Assembly (NCBI GenBank): GCA_951394045.1
Contig: OX596001.1
Coordinates: 124,001 to 188,000, forward strand
From: Nitzschia sp. DOCU1
Lineage: Eukaryota > Bacillariophyta > Bacillariophyceae > Bacillariales > Bacillariaceae
Length of the DNA stretch: 64,000 nt
Direction of reading: 5' to 3'
Within the stretch, counting starts at the first letter, position 1; every line of letters begins with the position of its first letter. The translations under genes and the position numbers were made by a program. The notes beneath the pieces were generated by a model. It was not told the DNA's origin and did not search any database. It worked only from the letters and a program-made list of their open reading frames with translations. Positions 51,514 through 62,233 of the stretch are shown in pieces.

Positions 51514-53445
51514 ATGGGAAGCAAACGCAAATCATTATCGCCAGAAAGTAGCGGCAAGGACAATGGACTCTGGCCGCACCCTCACCACGAAAAGAAAAAG
51601 AAGAAACGACAACGAGAACTTGCTAATGGCGATCACGATCATGGTGACGACCAACTCCACCACCACCACCACCACAAGTCCAAAGAACATGCGTCGGCCC
51701 ACCAAAAGCAGTCGAGTGCTTCTACTAGCAAGAAAACTTCTACCACAATTGTGAAAGCATCGTCTCCAATGTTTCAGAAGCAACAAGCAAAGCTTCCTTT
51801 TGATTATCGCTATATCATGGCTCCCATGGTCGGTGCCTCCGAACTCGCCTTTCGATTGTTTTGTCGCAAATATGGGACTCAATTATGTTATACACCCATG
51901 ATGATTGCCAGTGAATTTGCTTCTTCGGCAAACTATCGCCAAAAGGAATTTCCCATTTCGGCCCTCGATCGACCCTTGGTGTGTCATTTTGCTGCCAATA
52001 CGCCACGTGATTTTTCCAAGGCAGCTCAATTAGCCGAACCGTATTGCGATGCGATTGATTTGAATTTGGGATGTCCCCAGCGAACTGCCTACGTAGGACA
52101 TTTTGGAAGTTATTTGTTGGATGCCAAAGATCGGAAATTGTTGGTGGAAATGATTCAAGCGGGCGTGGCGGCAGTGAACATTCCAATATTTTGCAAGATT
52201 CGATTATTGGATACCTTTGAGGAAACTCAACAATTAGTACAACAATTATACGAGGCAGGAGCTACCTTGATTGCCGTCCATGCCAGGTATCGTGCCAGTT
52301 TTGAACGCAAAGGACCTGGGGCACGGGATGGACCCGCACTTTTGGATCAAGTGCAACGCTTAAAGCAAGCCTTTCCCAACAAACTATTGATCACCAATGG
52401 CAATACTATTTTGTATGAAGATGTGGAGAACAACCTACAAATGACCAAGGCCGATGGTTTGATGAGCGCCGAAGGAATTTTGGATAATCCAGCCTTGTTT
52501 TTACCACGTCACGGAAATGCTGACGACAATGAGGATCACGCGAAGCAATCCATGATTTCGATTCAAGGAGGAGATAGCGTCTTTTGGAAACAGCGGCAAG
52601 AGTTGGGCAAGAAATTGTTCGACAAACTGAAAAAGATTGACAAAGTGGAAGCCAAACAACGGAAACTACAAGCAGAGGGCGGGGCGGTTGCCGTCGCCGC
52701 CAAGTTGACCCCCAAGGAAGAAAAGCGACTTGCCAAGAAACCCAAAGTGATTGCCAAATTAGCTCGACTGGATGAAAAGCTCTTGTCGTCGTCGAAATCC
52801 AACAAGACGGATTTGCTAGTCACGGCCAAGATTCCTCTGCAGGAACTACAAGAAACAGCTGCCGATAAGACCTTGTTGGCATTGGAATACCTTCAATGGG
52901 CTCGTCATTACCCCACAACTATGCGTACCATTATTTTCCATACACGCCGAATACTCAAAGTCGAATTGACAAAATATCAACTGCTACAAGAATGTTTGGC
53001 TTGTACGACAGTCGATGAATTGGAAGAATCCATCATTCAAAAAATTCGCAGTTACCAAGCCAATCCCGACTTGTTTCGTTATGACAAATCCAAGGCGCAA
53101 CAAGAAAAACAAGCACTCGAACTAAAACGTCAAGAAGAAGGCAAACGCAAGGCGTATGAAGCTCGAATGATGCGCAAGGCGAAACGTGAAGGCAAGACAC
53201 AGGATTTGGAATTCTATTTGCGACAAGGCGCTGCCGTACCCACCACGGAAACGGTCCAAGAGCTTCGACGGTTAGCTGATAAGCCCCAAGAACAGTTGCA
53301 ACTATGGAAAGAACGAGACCATTCACAACATTGTTTAGCACTTCATCTGAAAGGAGAATGTCCGAGGGGTCGATCTTGTGCCTTTTTGCATGTGGCATCC
53401 AGTACGGCCAATACATTTGATGAGTCGAATGAAGTGGCTGGCTAG
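51514..53445 (+). CDS. DUS1L: tRNA-dihydrouridine synthase, Dus1 type, with CCCH zinc finger
   Basis: Single exon, 643 aa. The N-terminus is basic with a His run (LHHHHHHKSK). Residues about 95-345 are the FMN-binding TIM barrel: YIMAPMVGASELAFR, CYTPMMIAS, CHFAANTP, NLGCPQRTAYVGHFG with the catalytic Cys187, PIFCKIRLLDT, AVHARYR, and NGNTILYEDVE, DGLMSAEGIL. Dus1 reduces U16/U17 of cytoplasmic tRNA. A Lys/Glu-rich helical region follows. The end carries one CCCH zinc finger, C-x8-C-x5-C-x3-H (HCLALHLKGECPRGRSC.FLH). Zinc fingers occur in some eukaryotic Dus3 proteins and are unusual for Dus1-type. Likely cytosolic and/or nuclear. Confidence 0.9.
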   Translation: MGSKRKSLSPESSGKDNGLWPHPHHEKKKKKRQRELANGDHDHGDDQLHHHHHHKSKEHASAHQKQSSASTSKKTSTTIVKASSPMFQKQQAKLPFDYRYIMAPMVGASELAFRLFCRKYGTQLCYTPMMIASEFASSANYRQKEFPISALDRPLVCHFAANTPRDFSKAAQLAEPYCDAIDLNLGCPQRTAYVGHFGSYLLDAKDRKLLVEMIQAGVAAVNIPIFCKIRLLDTFEETQQLVQQLYEAGATLIAVHARYRASFERKGPGARDGPALLDQVQRLKQAFPNKLLITNGNTILYEDVENNLQMTKADGLMSAEGILDNPALFLPRHGNADDNEDHAKQSMISIQGGDSVFWKQRQELGKKLFDKLKKIDKVEAKQRKLQAEGGAVAVAAKLTPKEEKRLAKKPKVIAKLARLDEKLLSSSKSNKTDLLVTAKIPLQELQETAADKTLLALEYLQWARHYPTTMRTIIFHTRRILKVELTKYQLLQECLACTTVDELEESIIQKIRSYQANPDLFRYDKSKAQQEKQALELKRQEEGKRKAYEARMMRKAKREGKTQDLEFYLRQGAAVPTTETVQELRRLADKPQEQLQLWKERDHSQHCLALHLKGECPRGRSCAFLHVASSTANTFDESNEVAG

Positions 53446-54128
53446 TAGTTGAGTCAGAACAGCAAATAACTCAAAGTAGGCTTTGCGATAATGGTTCTAG
53501 CCATCGCTTTGGAAGGAAACTAGTCGACCATAGCACGAAATAGAATCTTCGACCGAATCGACCTACAAGCAGTCACGAATCAATCATGGCCAATTCAAGT
53601 CGCGACAAGTAAGGAGCTTTGAACTGTGATCCCCGATACTTGAAGTTGAGATTATGGCCAGAAACCATTCTTCTAAGCCCTTTGATGAAACAGCACTTCC
53701 GTTCGAAACAGCCCCACCATCTGGAAAATGTTCGTTTTAGGTTAGAATAAGCGAAAGTATCTCCGTGTAATAAGAGAATCCAGACGCGAAACACAACGTG
53801 GCGCAATCAACCCAACGATGGAGAGGCATGTGGGTGCAACAACGGCAACCACTGCATCACTAAAAACATCAGGGTAAAAAGCCGAAAAGTCATAAGGGCC
53901 GGATAATCACTTGCAACTCCGTGGGTCCTTACAAACTCCGTGGGGTTCCTTACAACAGATCTTCTACCTTGCAGTGGACTTCAGCTTCTGTTTCTTTCTC
54001 TTTGTTGTTGGCATTCAGGACAACAGTTGGATCGCCTCCCTAGCTATCAAGAACTTGAGAAACTCTGTGGGGCGTGGGGCCTGAACGAGCAAGACCTTTT
54101 CTATCAACGCATCTGATCACGCATCACT
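53446..54128. other. Intergenic with short direct repeats
   Basis: 683 bases. AACTCCGTGGG(G)T(T)CCTTACAA occurs twice in tandem at about 53914-53955, and AACTCTGTGGGG recurs near 54060. A 77-codon minus frame is not supported. Confidence 0.5.
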
Positions 54129-56604
54129 ATGCCAGCAGTCATCCCAGAAGAGGGGCAGCTCCTTCCCATATCACGATCCAATAGTGGAAGGCGATCCATG
54201 TGGGAAAAGGTGGTCCAAACGATCAGTAATAGTGGGAGAAGTGTATTGTCGGAAGAATCCGGACCTCCCTCGAAAGTTTTGTTGTCTGCGGAACGAAACA
54301 GTGATGCCTGCGATGATACCGTTGAAGTTTCGACCTACTCGCTTGGGGGCTCGACTTTTGCGCCTTCACTTCAAGACGACCATCATCCACAACCGAAGCA
54401 GTTTTCCCCGCCGGGGCCTCGTCGGCGCAAAGAGAGCGAGCGGGTGTTGCTAGAACGAGTGCTACCAACGATTGATGCAGATACTCTTCATTTGGTCCGG
54501 CTCCTAACTTGCTTGAAGGTGGATCAGTGGGATTCTGCCATTATGAATGCTCTGACGTGTCATGATCAACATTGTCAGGAACAGCTGTTTGCCACTGGCC
54601 TCGTAGTGGCAGTCTCATCCTCCACGAGCACGAGTAGTAGCAATGAGGACGCTTCTTCTCTGGAATATTCCTTTGCCAAGCCGGTGTATAAGCACGCAAT
54701 CTATCAACAAATACCCCAGCCGACAAAATGCCACTACAAGGTAGCTATGAAGCTTTGGGAGAACCTGGATGAAGTGGACAAGTATGGGGCTCTGTTAGTA
54801 CAACAGCTTGTACTGGGAAAGGATCACCTGGCCCAGGCGGGAACCGCGCAGCAACTTGCCGCCAAGGATTTGTGCTGGCACTTGGCTCAAGATCCGATCC
54901 AAAGGCGCGATTATGCACAAGCTATTCAATACGTGCGAGGAGCGCTACGGGTACTTGGGTGGAGTCAGAACTTGTCATCCACTAATGCAACCGTTTGGGA
55001 GCAGCATTATGACACAATCCTTCCGCTTCATAATGCCCTGGCAGAGTTGCTCTACTGTCACCACGAACACGACCTAGTTCAAGTACACGTTCAAGAAGTT
55101 CTGGAATTTGCTACCAGATCCCAACTGGATACTGTACAAGCCCGCTCGACGTTAGTCTACCTCCAAACATCGGTGGGTGACAAGGCTCATGCTATACAAG
55201 GGGCACTCGAATCGCTGGCACTATTAGGAGAAACCACCTTATCCGAGAATCCATCCCGACCTCGAGTCGATTCGGCAGAGAAGCGTCTAAATGGTATTCT
55301 ACGTGGCATGTCGCCCCAACAAGTCATGCGACTGCCTCGCATGACAGATGAGTGGCAGATTGCCAAGATGAAATTGCTCAACATATGTAGCTTGGCAGCT
55401 GCGCACGTGAATCCTCTATTGGCACGGGATATTTGCTGTACCATGGTGCGACTGACATTGGATCATGGCTTATGTGAAGTTAGTTCTGTCGGGTTTGCCT
55501 TGTTTGGAGTTGGATTGTGCACGTACGTACAGGACAATTTGAGTTATCGGGGATGTCCTAGCATCCATGTTCGCATCCATCTTCTGATGCACTAACACGC
55601 GTTGCTTCGTTCTTTCTGTTTTCAGTGCAGGTAAGCACGTTGCCGACGGCGTCAAGTGCGGAAGACTCGCCCTGGCCCTGTATGACGCCTTTGCAGTGAA
55701 GCAATACCTTGGCCGCGTTTATTCGCTCTATTGGGGGTGCATCTCACCCTGGAAAGAACGTCTCGAGGAAAGCTTGCCCAAGCTTGTCATTGCACGAGAC
55801 TTTTGTCTAGCCGAGGGTGAAATGGAGTCTGGTCTTTTGAGCGGATGCCTAGCCGTATGGAACAATCGGGATCGCGCCAGTTTGGGTGTATTGGAAGCCG
55901 ACTTGATCAAATTATCACTGAAGCTAAAGGAACATGGTCAAACCGAGGCAGTCGCTGTACTGAGACCGTTTTGGCAAAGTCTAGTACAGCTGCAAGGTAA
56001 AACGGCAGCTCGGGGGGACTGGAATGCTGGAGACACGGCATTGGAAATCGAACACAATCCTGGATTGCGGCCATGGTATGACTGCGAACGCATGATTCAA
56101 GCCTACCATATGCGAGATTTTGTATTGGCGGAGAAACTTGCGAACGAGTCATCGGGCTGCTTATACAAAAACTCCTATGGGTTGATGAGCAGTGCAACTG
56201 CCCTCTTTTACGAATGCCTTGCATTACTCGCCTTGACCAAAAAGCAACACGTTCGTCACTTGCGCAAGGTACGAAAGTTGACGGATCTCTTGCATTCGTG
56301 GGCCAAAATCGTACCTTGGAATCTAGCATGCCGCGATCATTTGGTCCAGGCGGAGCTAGCGCGTGTAATGGGTGAGAACGAGGAGGCAATTTCGCTCTAT
56401 CAACATGCCATTGTGTGCGCACGAGATTTTCTGGTCATTGAAGCCTTGGCCAATGAGCGATTGGCAGCTTTGTATATCCAAATCAAGGAACGAGAAGATG
56501 CAATTGTTTGCTTGCGGCAAGCGATCTCTCTGTACGAAAAGCAAGAAAGTCATGTCAAGGTAGAAATGCTACAGGCTGATCTCAAGAGTCTCGTCTACAA
56601 GTGA
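54129..56604 (+). CDS. Helical-repeat protein like the C-terminal part of AAA-ATPase/sensor kinases
   Basis: Exon 1 is 54129-55522 and exon 2 is 55626-56604, phase 2, 103-base GTACGT...AG intron, 790 aa. The splice gives GLCTAGKHVADGVKCGRLALALYDAF, a recognisable helix-turn in large signalling ATPases. Earlier, LPTIDADTLHLVRLLTCLK and FAKPVYKHAIYQQIP match the region just after an NB-ARC/AAA module (usual form: FsHDrvqqAaYslI). Residues about 190-780 are TPR-like helices (AISLYQHAIVCARDF, EREDAIVCLRQAISLYEKQ). The kinase, Walker A/B motifs and GAF/histidine-kinase modules of the full-length family are absent. It may be a truncated regulator or a stand-alone scaffold. Confidence 0.75.
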
Positions 56605-57577
56605 GACAAGGTCGAGACAAAGCGTCGTCGCTTTGGCTTGACCGTCACGCCGCTGCCCTCTAGCTACAAGCGCTAGTAGCTAGATCGGGATGCGATCGTA
56701 CGTGCTTTCGAAACGCCAGGGATGCCTGCCGCTACTCCCTCTCTCGCTCTTGTGGAAGTATGACGCCAGTCGTACAAAGCCGTTGATTCGGCGAGAGCAC
56801 GGACGATACTAAATTCGACAACCAAAACCGATCCCTGCTGGGGGAATTTACCTCCCAACCTTTTGCACACCCAAGTGCGTATTGGTGGTCTTTGGAGACG
56901 GCGTTTTGGGCCCATGAAAGCGGGTGTTTCTTGAAGGGCTAGCAATAAGACAAATATGACTAACGACGACCTCAACCCACCCTATGTACTAGTAGGTTGG
57001 CGAGTTCGTCGACTCTAGAAGAGAGTACGGCCGTGGCAAAGTTTAGTCGTGGTGAACAACTGCAGAATCAAGTCCGCACGGCAAGGTTCCTCACGTTTAC
57101 GAGGAATAGAATCCACCGGTCGTCTACGATCACTCCTGCTACGACTAGAACGATACCTCTATTATCGAGAAGGACACAGGAGAAGAAATTAGATCAACTA
57201 TGGCATTTCCATTCCCCGCTGCTGCTGCCCCAGCAGATTATCATGCCGATTGTTGCCCCCGTCCCAAATGGACTGAAGTACCTACGGTAGACTGAAAACA
57301 AGTGCACAGATAGATATGACGTGTATCTTTAAAGCTTATTAGGTCCAACAAGGTATTGTATTCGATCGATCGGAGCAAACAGCCTCCCCAAAAGACAAAA
57401 TTCGCTTTAGTCTATTGGCCACCGACAATAATTAACGATCCTCCGTCGACATTTTAGGTGCGGTGAGAACCGGGAAAGCGCGGATGTGCGTCTACCGCGG
57501 TATTTTGCCCCCGCTAGTATGGCCCGCGAATTGCCCAACGTGCGCACAACTAACGCTCTGATCACAATTTTCAAGCC
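56605..57577. other. Intergenic, nothing recognised
   Basis: 973 bases. A minus-strand frame at 56673-56975 looks like a plastid leader (LVIFVLLLALQETPAF), but it has no ATG and an in-frame stop just upstream, so it is not called. Confidence 0.5.
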
Positions 57578-58813
57578 ATGTACGAGAGAACTTTGGGCGC
57601 GAGTAGGCAAAATGATGAAAGGAAGTCCATCTCACAATATTGGACTTTGAAAAGATCTGAAACCTCAAACATGACAAGCTTTACTAATAGTATTTTGGTT
57701 GACAAGTTTAGAACAACATCTGTTGTAACCAGCGCTCATTGTGGTAGTAATGCTGGTGGTGCTGTCCTCCTTCTTGTTGGTGGTGGCGGCGTGGGCCATG
57801 TGGTAATGAATGACAACTCCCCACTTGCCCCCTCTCCTTCCTCGTTTCACAAGCGTAACGAGATATCCTTCAGACAGCAATCAAGAGCGACGGAATCCCT
57901 GCCGGCAATAATCGCTGGGAAGAGCGCCGATGTTGAGCACGAGGAGGAGGTCTCTTGGTGCTGTTTGTCAGCATCACAGGAGCTGTCTCCTTCAGACAAT
58001 TCATACGACGCCACCACTGACTTTGATGGTTCTTCGTGGTCGTCGTCCGAGAAATCTGATGATATTGGAGTAACAAGCCGACGTCCTTTCATCGGAAGCA
58101 GCAGGAGGAGCTGTTTTAGACAGTATTCTGGTGCCCTATCGTCTTCTTCCGAAGAGGCAAGCCGGCACACTCGACGCCTATATCAGTTTCCGAAGTATGT
58201 GTCCTTTGAAATGCCCCCCGACATGAAGGAATCGCCTCCCTGTTATGCTGACGAGGAATACAATTTTTATGGGGCATTTTCTAACTTTCATTCTCAGGAG
58301 ATGTCCGTCTCAGACCTGTGGTACGGTCAACGAGATTTTGCTCGATTTCAGCGCCAAGCCCAACACGACGCTGCTGCAATCCAATGGAATTCAGAGGCAA
58401 AGTTCCACTTGGATGCATTGACTGAATCACACACCATCGTCTGCCGACTGGCTAATCAGATTCGAAAACTAAATGAAAAGCAGGGGGATTGTCGTGACAA
58501 AGAAGCATTCTTGTGGAGCCAAATTTTTCAAAGGATCGAAGTTCCTGAAACAGGGTTGGTTCAATGGTGCCTCACTAGCTTTCGGGGGCTGGAGCGATTT
58601 GCCAGCTCACACATTCGCCATTCCAAATCTTCAGCTCGACGGAAAATGTGGCGAGAACTGGAGTTGCAAGACTCGTCGCCCGAAGATCTTGCTGTTCGCA
58701 TGCAACGACGATCTCAAACCTCACGGCTTTTTGCACGCATGGTCGGACTAGCGGACGAGTTGGCTGCTCGCCGATACGCCAATCAAACCATCGTTTGTCG
58801 GACAGAGAGTTAA
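57578..58813 (+). CDS. Diatom-type protein with WYxxxDFxxF motif, unknown
   Basis: Single exon, 411 aa; a later Met at 57671 is possible. The first 200 residues are Ser-rich and disordered with APSPSSFHK. The second half holds the conserved core: KYVSFEMP, SDLWYGQRDFARFQRQ, then SHTIVCRLANQI, DKEAFLWSQI, GLVQWCLTSFRGLERF, SSARRKMWRELELQ, and SPEDLAVRMQRRSQTSRLFARMVGLADELAA. Many diatom genomes carry proteins of this type; I know no function. A partly frameshifted paralogue lies at 60001-60878. Confidence 0.7.
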   Translation: MYERTLGASRQNDERKSISQYWTLKRSETSNMTSFTNSILVDKFRTTSVVTSAHCGSNAGGAVLLLVGGGGVGHVVMNDNSPLAPSPSSFHKRNEISFRQQSRATESLPAIIAGKSADVEHEEEVSWCCLSASQELSPSDNSYDATTDFDGSSWSSSEKSDDIGVTSRRPFIGSSRRSCFRQYSGALSSSSEEASRHTRRLYQFPKYVSFEMPPDMKESPPCYADEEYNFYGAFSNFHSQEMSVSDLWYGQRDFARFQRQAQHDAAAIQWNSEAKFHLDALTESHTIVCRLANQIRKLNEKQGDCRDKEAFLWSQIFQRIEVPETGLVQWCLTSFRGLERFASSHIRHSKSSARRKMWRELELQDSSPEDLAVRMQRRSQTSRLFARMVGLADELAARRYANQTIVCRTES

Positions 58814-60000
58814 GAATGAGGAAGAATGTATTTGCCATTTTAGACACAAGAGAGTACTCAGATCGTACTCTAGTAGCTGCAGCGGTGGTCGTTGCGACCT
58901 TCTTGTTTATTGTTTCGTCCCCACGACCAACAATGATGATGCCTCATGAAGTACTACTAGAGTAGTACCCACATTAATATCTGCTTGCAGTGCTAGCTAC
59001 TAGTACTAGGATTATTTGCACCGCGACGGGGGCGTCGTAGCAACAAAGAAGACGGTTGGCAACCGGCGCCGTCGTGTTTTTCACACAAAAAAGACGGTTG
59101 ACAGTAGTCGTCCTGTTTTTCACCTCGTTGTGGGATGATATTGCTCTGAGGTGGTGAAGAGCCCGAAGACCGTTCCTCCTGATGGTCATGCATACATGAT
59201 CATAATCATCGCTATCATGATGATGCTGATCGTCGTCTTCGTCGCCTCCCTTCCTCCTTCCTCACTCCTCCATGCAGTATTTCATAGTAGCGTCCGGCTA
59301 GCAGTCGTCGTTCTTTCACCTCGTTCATATTTTCTGAGGAGGTGCAGAAGACTCTGCCTCGTCTTCCAATCTTCCCTTAGTTATCATTCCCAGCAGTATT
59401 TCTTGCAGCGTCAGGCGTTCTGAAAGTTGCATGCAGAGTTCTGCCGCCTTCGGCGATGCCACCTTTGCGGAGAATGATGTCATGGCGTGTGACTCATTAT
59501 TCCATTAGTTTTGACGATTAAGGAGGCATATTATTACTCTTTGATAACGTTCTGGGGACGATCTCCCATTGTCAAGGATTCTTATGCCGGCGCTAATTTG
59601 AAGCAACAGCTTTCCACAATTGATAGACAGAAGGTTTCCGACTCCGTTTTGGGCCTGATGGGTGGCTTAATGTTCATGTCACAATCTCAACTAAAGGGCT
59701 ATTCATTCAATTGATGCCGAAACATGTTTGGAAGGTTTCCAAAAAAACTAATGCATCGTCATTTTTGATGGGCGATCCCCAACAGGAACGAGTCGATGAA
59801 AATGAGGTCGAACATCTGATGTGGCGGAGATTGGAGGATACTTCTTCCCGGAATCCACCCTGTGAAGTTAGCGCTTTCGTCCCAACATCAAAAACATCAA
59901 ACAACATCAAGCTTACATTCAAGTTTTGTCACTTACGCAGGTTCTTCTTCTTCACTTGAGCTCATAAAATCAGAAAGCAAAGGCAAAGATACATTTCGTC
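58814..60000. other. Intergenic between paralogues, with 42-bp tandem repeat
   Basis: 1.2 kb. GAAGACGGTTG..GTCGT..TGTTTTTCAC occurs twice at about 59049-59124 with a 42-base period. No gene is supported; frames at 59511 and 59711 lack domain features. Confidence 0.5.
59049..59124 (+). repeat. Two-copy 42-bp tandem repeat
   Basis: GACGGTTG starts at 59051 and 59093. Both copies end in GTTTTTCAC. Function unknown. Confidence 0.7.
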
Positions 60001-60878
60001 ATGATTTCGAAACCAACCCACAGCTGGAAGAACCATGACGTTGTCTTGGTCGTCATGGCCTCACACGGAGAGTCTAGCCACGCTGCACCATCTCCTTCTT
60101 CATTTCACAAGCAGCCCCTGGACGATAAAAAGATCTTCGGCGAGATTGGTTTGTTCTTGGATGTGTCTTCGTCCAGGAGCCAAGTAAACAGGGCGCCCGC
60201 GGAAAAGACGTCCACACGGTCTCCTGTTCCCCGTCCATTTCGAAAATTTCAAAAGCACGTCTCGTTTGCCCGAGCAGGCCTTCTCGAAAGCTACCAGCAA
60301 GACGCGTCCAGCACTACTCAACAATATGACGTTCCAGCCATCGAGCTATGGCACACTCCCGAAGACTTTAAGCGGTTTCATTTCCAGGCCAAACTCGAGG
60401 CCCAGGTGGTGCATGCCGATAGCACCAAGTTCTTGGTGGAATCTCTCGAGGACTGTCACTCCATGATTCTGCAACTAGCCAACACGCTCAAACAATGTGG
60501 CGACCGTGATAAAGAAGCCATGCTGTGGAACCAAGTTCACCAACGCATCCACACCAACCTGGAAAGTGGCTTGGCCCAGTGGTGCTTTACGCCTTACCGC
60601 GGACTGGAACGTCATACGAGCGTGCAACTTCGCCGCCACAAATTTTCGACGCGACGAAAGATGGGGCGCGATTGGACCGTCAAGAGTCCTTTGCGCTATT
60701 GAGCGTATCTCGACAGCAGCAACAACTGCGTTCTCTATCAGCCCAAGAAAAGCGAAAGTCACTTTCTCCGGAAGAACTCGCGAGTCATTTGGAACGACGA
60801 TCCCAGGCCTCCCGCCTATTTGCCCGCATGATTGGTCAGGCCGACGAGCTAGCGGTCAAGTACTCTACGTATGAATAG
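60001..60878 (+). pseudogene. Frameshifted paralogue of the 57578 protein
   Basis: The first frame (60001-60702, 233 codons) carries APSPSSFHK, KHVSFARAG, IELWHTPEDFKRFHFQ, DKEAMLWNQVHQ, GLAQWCFTPYRGLERH and STRRKM. It then goes out of frame and stops. The downstream part (LDRQESFALLS...SPEELASHLERRSQASRLFARMIGQADELAV) continues in another frame to a stop at 60878. The switch fits loss of one base between 60671 and 60672 compared with the intact paralogue. The rest is well preserved, so this is either a young pseudogene or a sequencing error. Confidence 0.75.
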
Positions 60879-61408
60879 AATAAGAAATAGAACCCCAGCA
60901 CTTTCTTCCAGACCTTTCTTTAGATTTCTCAGCTATGGATAGGCCGCAGAAGGAGCGGTTTCTCGTCCATTTTGACTTGCAACAACTCGCATCAACAAGG
61001 GACAGTCCTTGTCTCGTGTCCAAAGCCCAGGCTATTATTGTCTACGGTTTCTCGGTGGGGCGTCAATCAAGTTTAAACTGCGAGTAGCAACAACGGATAG
61101 CCCTTGTCTCATCCAAAGCCGGCTAGTACTGGCGGCGGAGTCTCTCCTGTCCACACAACTATAAGTAGTAGATAGCTAGCTAGATCATAACCAGAGAGTA
61201 TTTGATCACGTAAATAACTTGGCCAGCTACTACGAACTCACACTTTTATTGTAGAGAGTTGTGGGTGTGATAAGAGTGGCATGTACTTCTCGTTGGTGTG
61301 ATGAGGATAGTAGTGGGGTCGGGTAAATAATAATAGTGGTGTTTGTGAGCGAGCGAGGTGGTCAAGTCATGGCTTCCAAGAACAACAACAGAGGAGATGG
61401 AGCAAAAG
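60879..61408. other. Intergenic, nothing recognised
   Basis: 530 bases between converging genes, with CTAGCTAG runs at about 61170. Confidence 0.5.
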
Positions 61409-62233
61409 CTACTTTTTGGTCAGCTTGGCCGTTCCCAGTAGATACTGTGGTCCCCGCGGCAATTCCTTGGTCCAACAAAATCCTTTCGTGGTCAAGTACA
61501 GCTGGCCAGGCAATTCCAGCACTTCTTCCTCCGAAGAAGGAACAATTTCCTTGTAGTGCTTGAGGGGTTGCAACCCATACGTTTCAATGGCCGCATAGGC
61601 ATTGCGATAATGCCAGACTTTCATGAGAGGATTATCGGTCGCTTTGAGTTTTTCAAGTTCGATATTGCGTTCTTCCAAACATTCCTTGGCGCGTTGCAAG
61701 GCACGGACTTGAGCGGCCTTGGCCACTGCCAAGCCTTCTTGACTCCACACGGGAAAGTTTAGGTAGATAATGCCTTGGGGAAGTTTGATGTCGTTTCGCT
61801 GATAGTCTTGGGGCAATTCCAGGCCCACCAAGAGACTGCCCGCGTGAGCATCCTTTTTCCATACTAGTTCCCAGCAGGCTTTGGAGGGCTGCAGGCGTTG
61901 CATTCCGGCCGCGGTCACAAACGAGCCAGGTTGCAAAATCTGCAGACTCTTCAGGCCTCCCGACAAGTTAGGATGCATGCCATGAGTGCCCGGCATGGGA
62001 ACCCCCTCGTCAGTGTCTTGCATTTCAAATGCTAGCTGAAGGTTTTGGACGGCCAGTCTCGCGTCGGCACCTTCCTTGCCGATATCCAAATGCAAGCCCA
62101 CCTGAAAATTCTGCTGCACCTGCAAGAATTCTGTCAATTGAGGATGACGAATCATGGGCTCACCAAAGATGAAACCCCATGTTGCGGGGACATAGAGCAG
62201 GAAGGACAGCAGGAACGCTTTGACAAGCATCAT
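61409..62233 (-). CDS. Secretory-leader protein, possibly plastid-targeted, unknown
   Basis: Single exon, 274 aa. The N-terminus MMLVKAFLLSFLLYVPATWG is a signal peptide. Phe follows the predicted cleavage (ATWG-FIFGEP), as in the ASAFAP-type junction of diatom plastid proteins, though no strong Ser/Thr-rich transit peptide follows. The remainder has LHLDIGKEGADARLAVQNLQL, PGSFVTAAGMQ, CWELVW and LPQGIIYLNFPVWSQEG, with a helical segment AAQVRALQRAKECLEERN and an end LTTKGFCWTKELPRGPQYLLGTAKL. The fold looks mostly beta, which might suit a lumenal or plastid lipid-associated protein. Family not recognised. Confidence 0.6.
   Translation of the reverse strand: MMLVKAFLLSFLLYVPATWGFIFGEPMIRHPQLTEFLQVQQNFQVGLHLDIGKEGADARLAVQNLQLAFEMQDTDEGVPMPGTHGMHPNLSGGLKSLQILQPGSFVTAAGMQRLQPSKACWELVWKKDAHAGSLLVGLELPQDYQRNDIKLPQGIIYLNFPVWSQEGLAVAKAAQVRALQRAKECLEERNIELEKLKATDNPLMKVWHYRNAYAAIETYGLQPLKHYKEIVPSSEEEVLELPGQLYLTTKGFCWTKELPRGPQYLLGTAKLTKK

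Noticed and set aside
56673..56975. Plastid-leader-like frame
   Set aside because: It has no ATG, and a TAG stop lies just upstream in frame.
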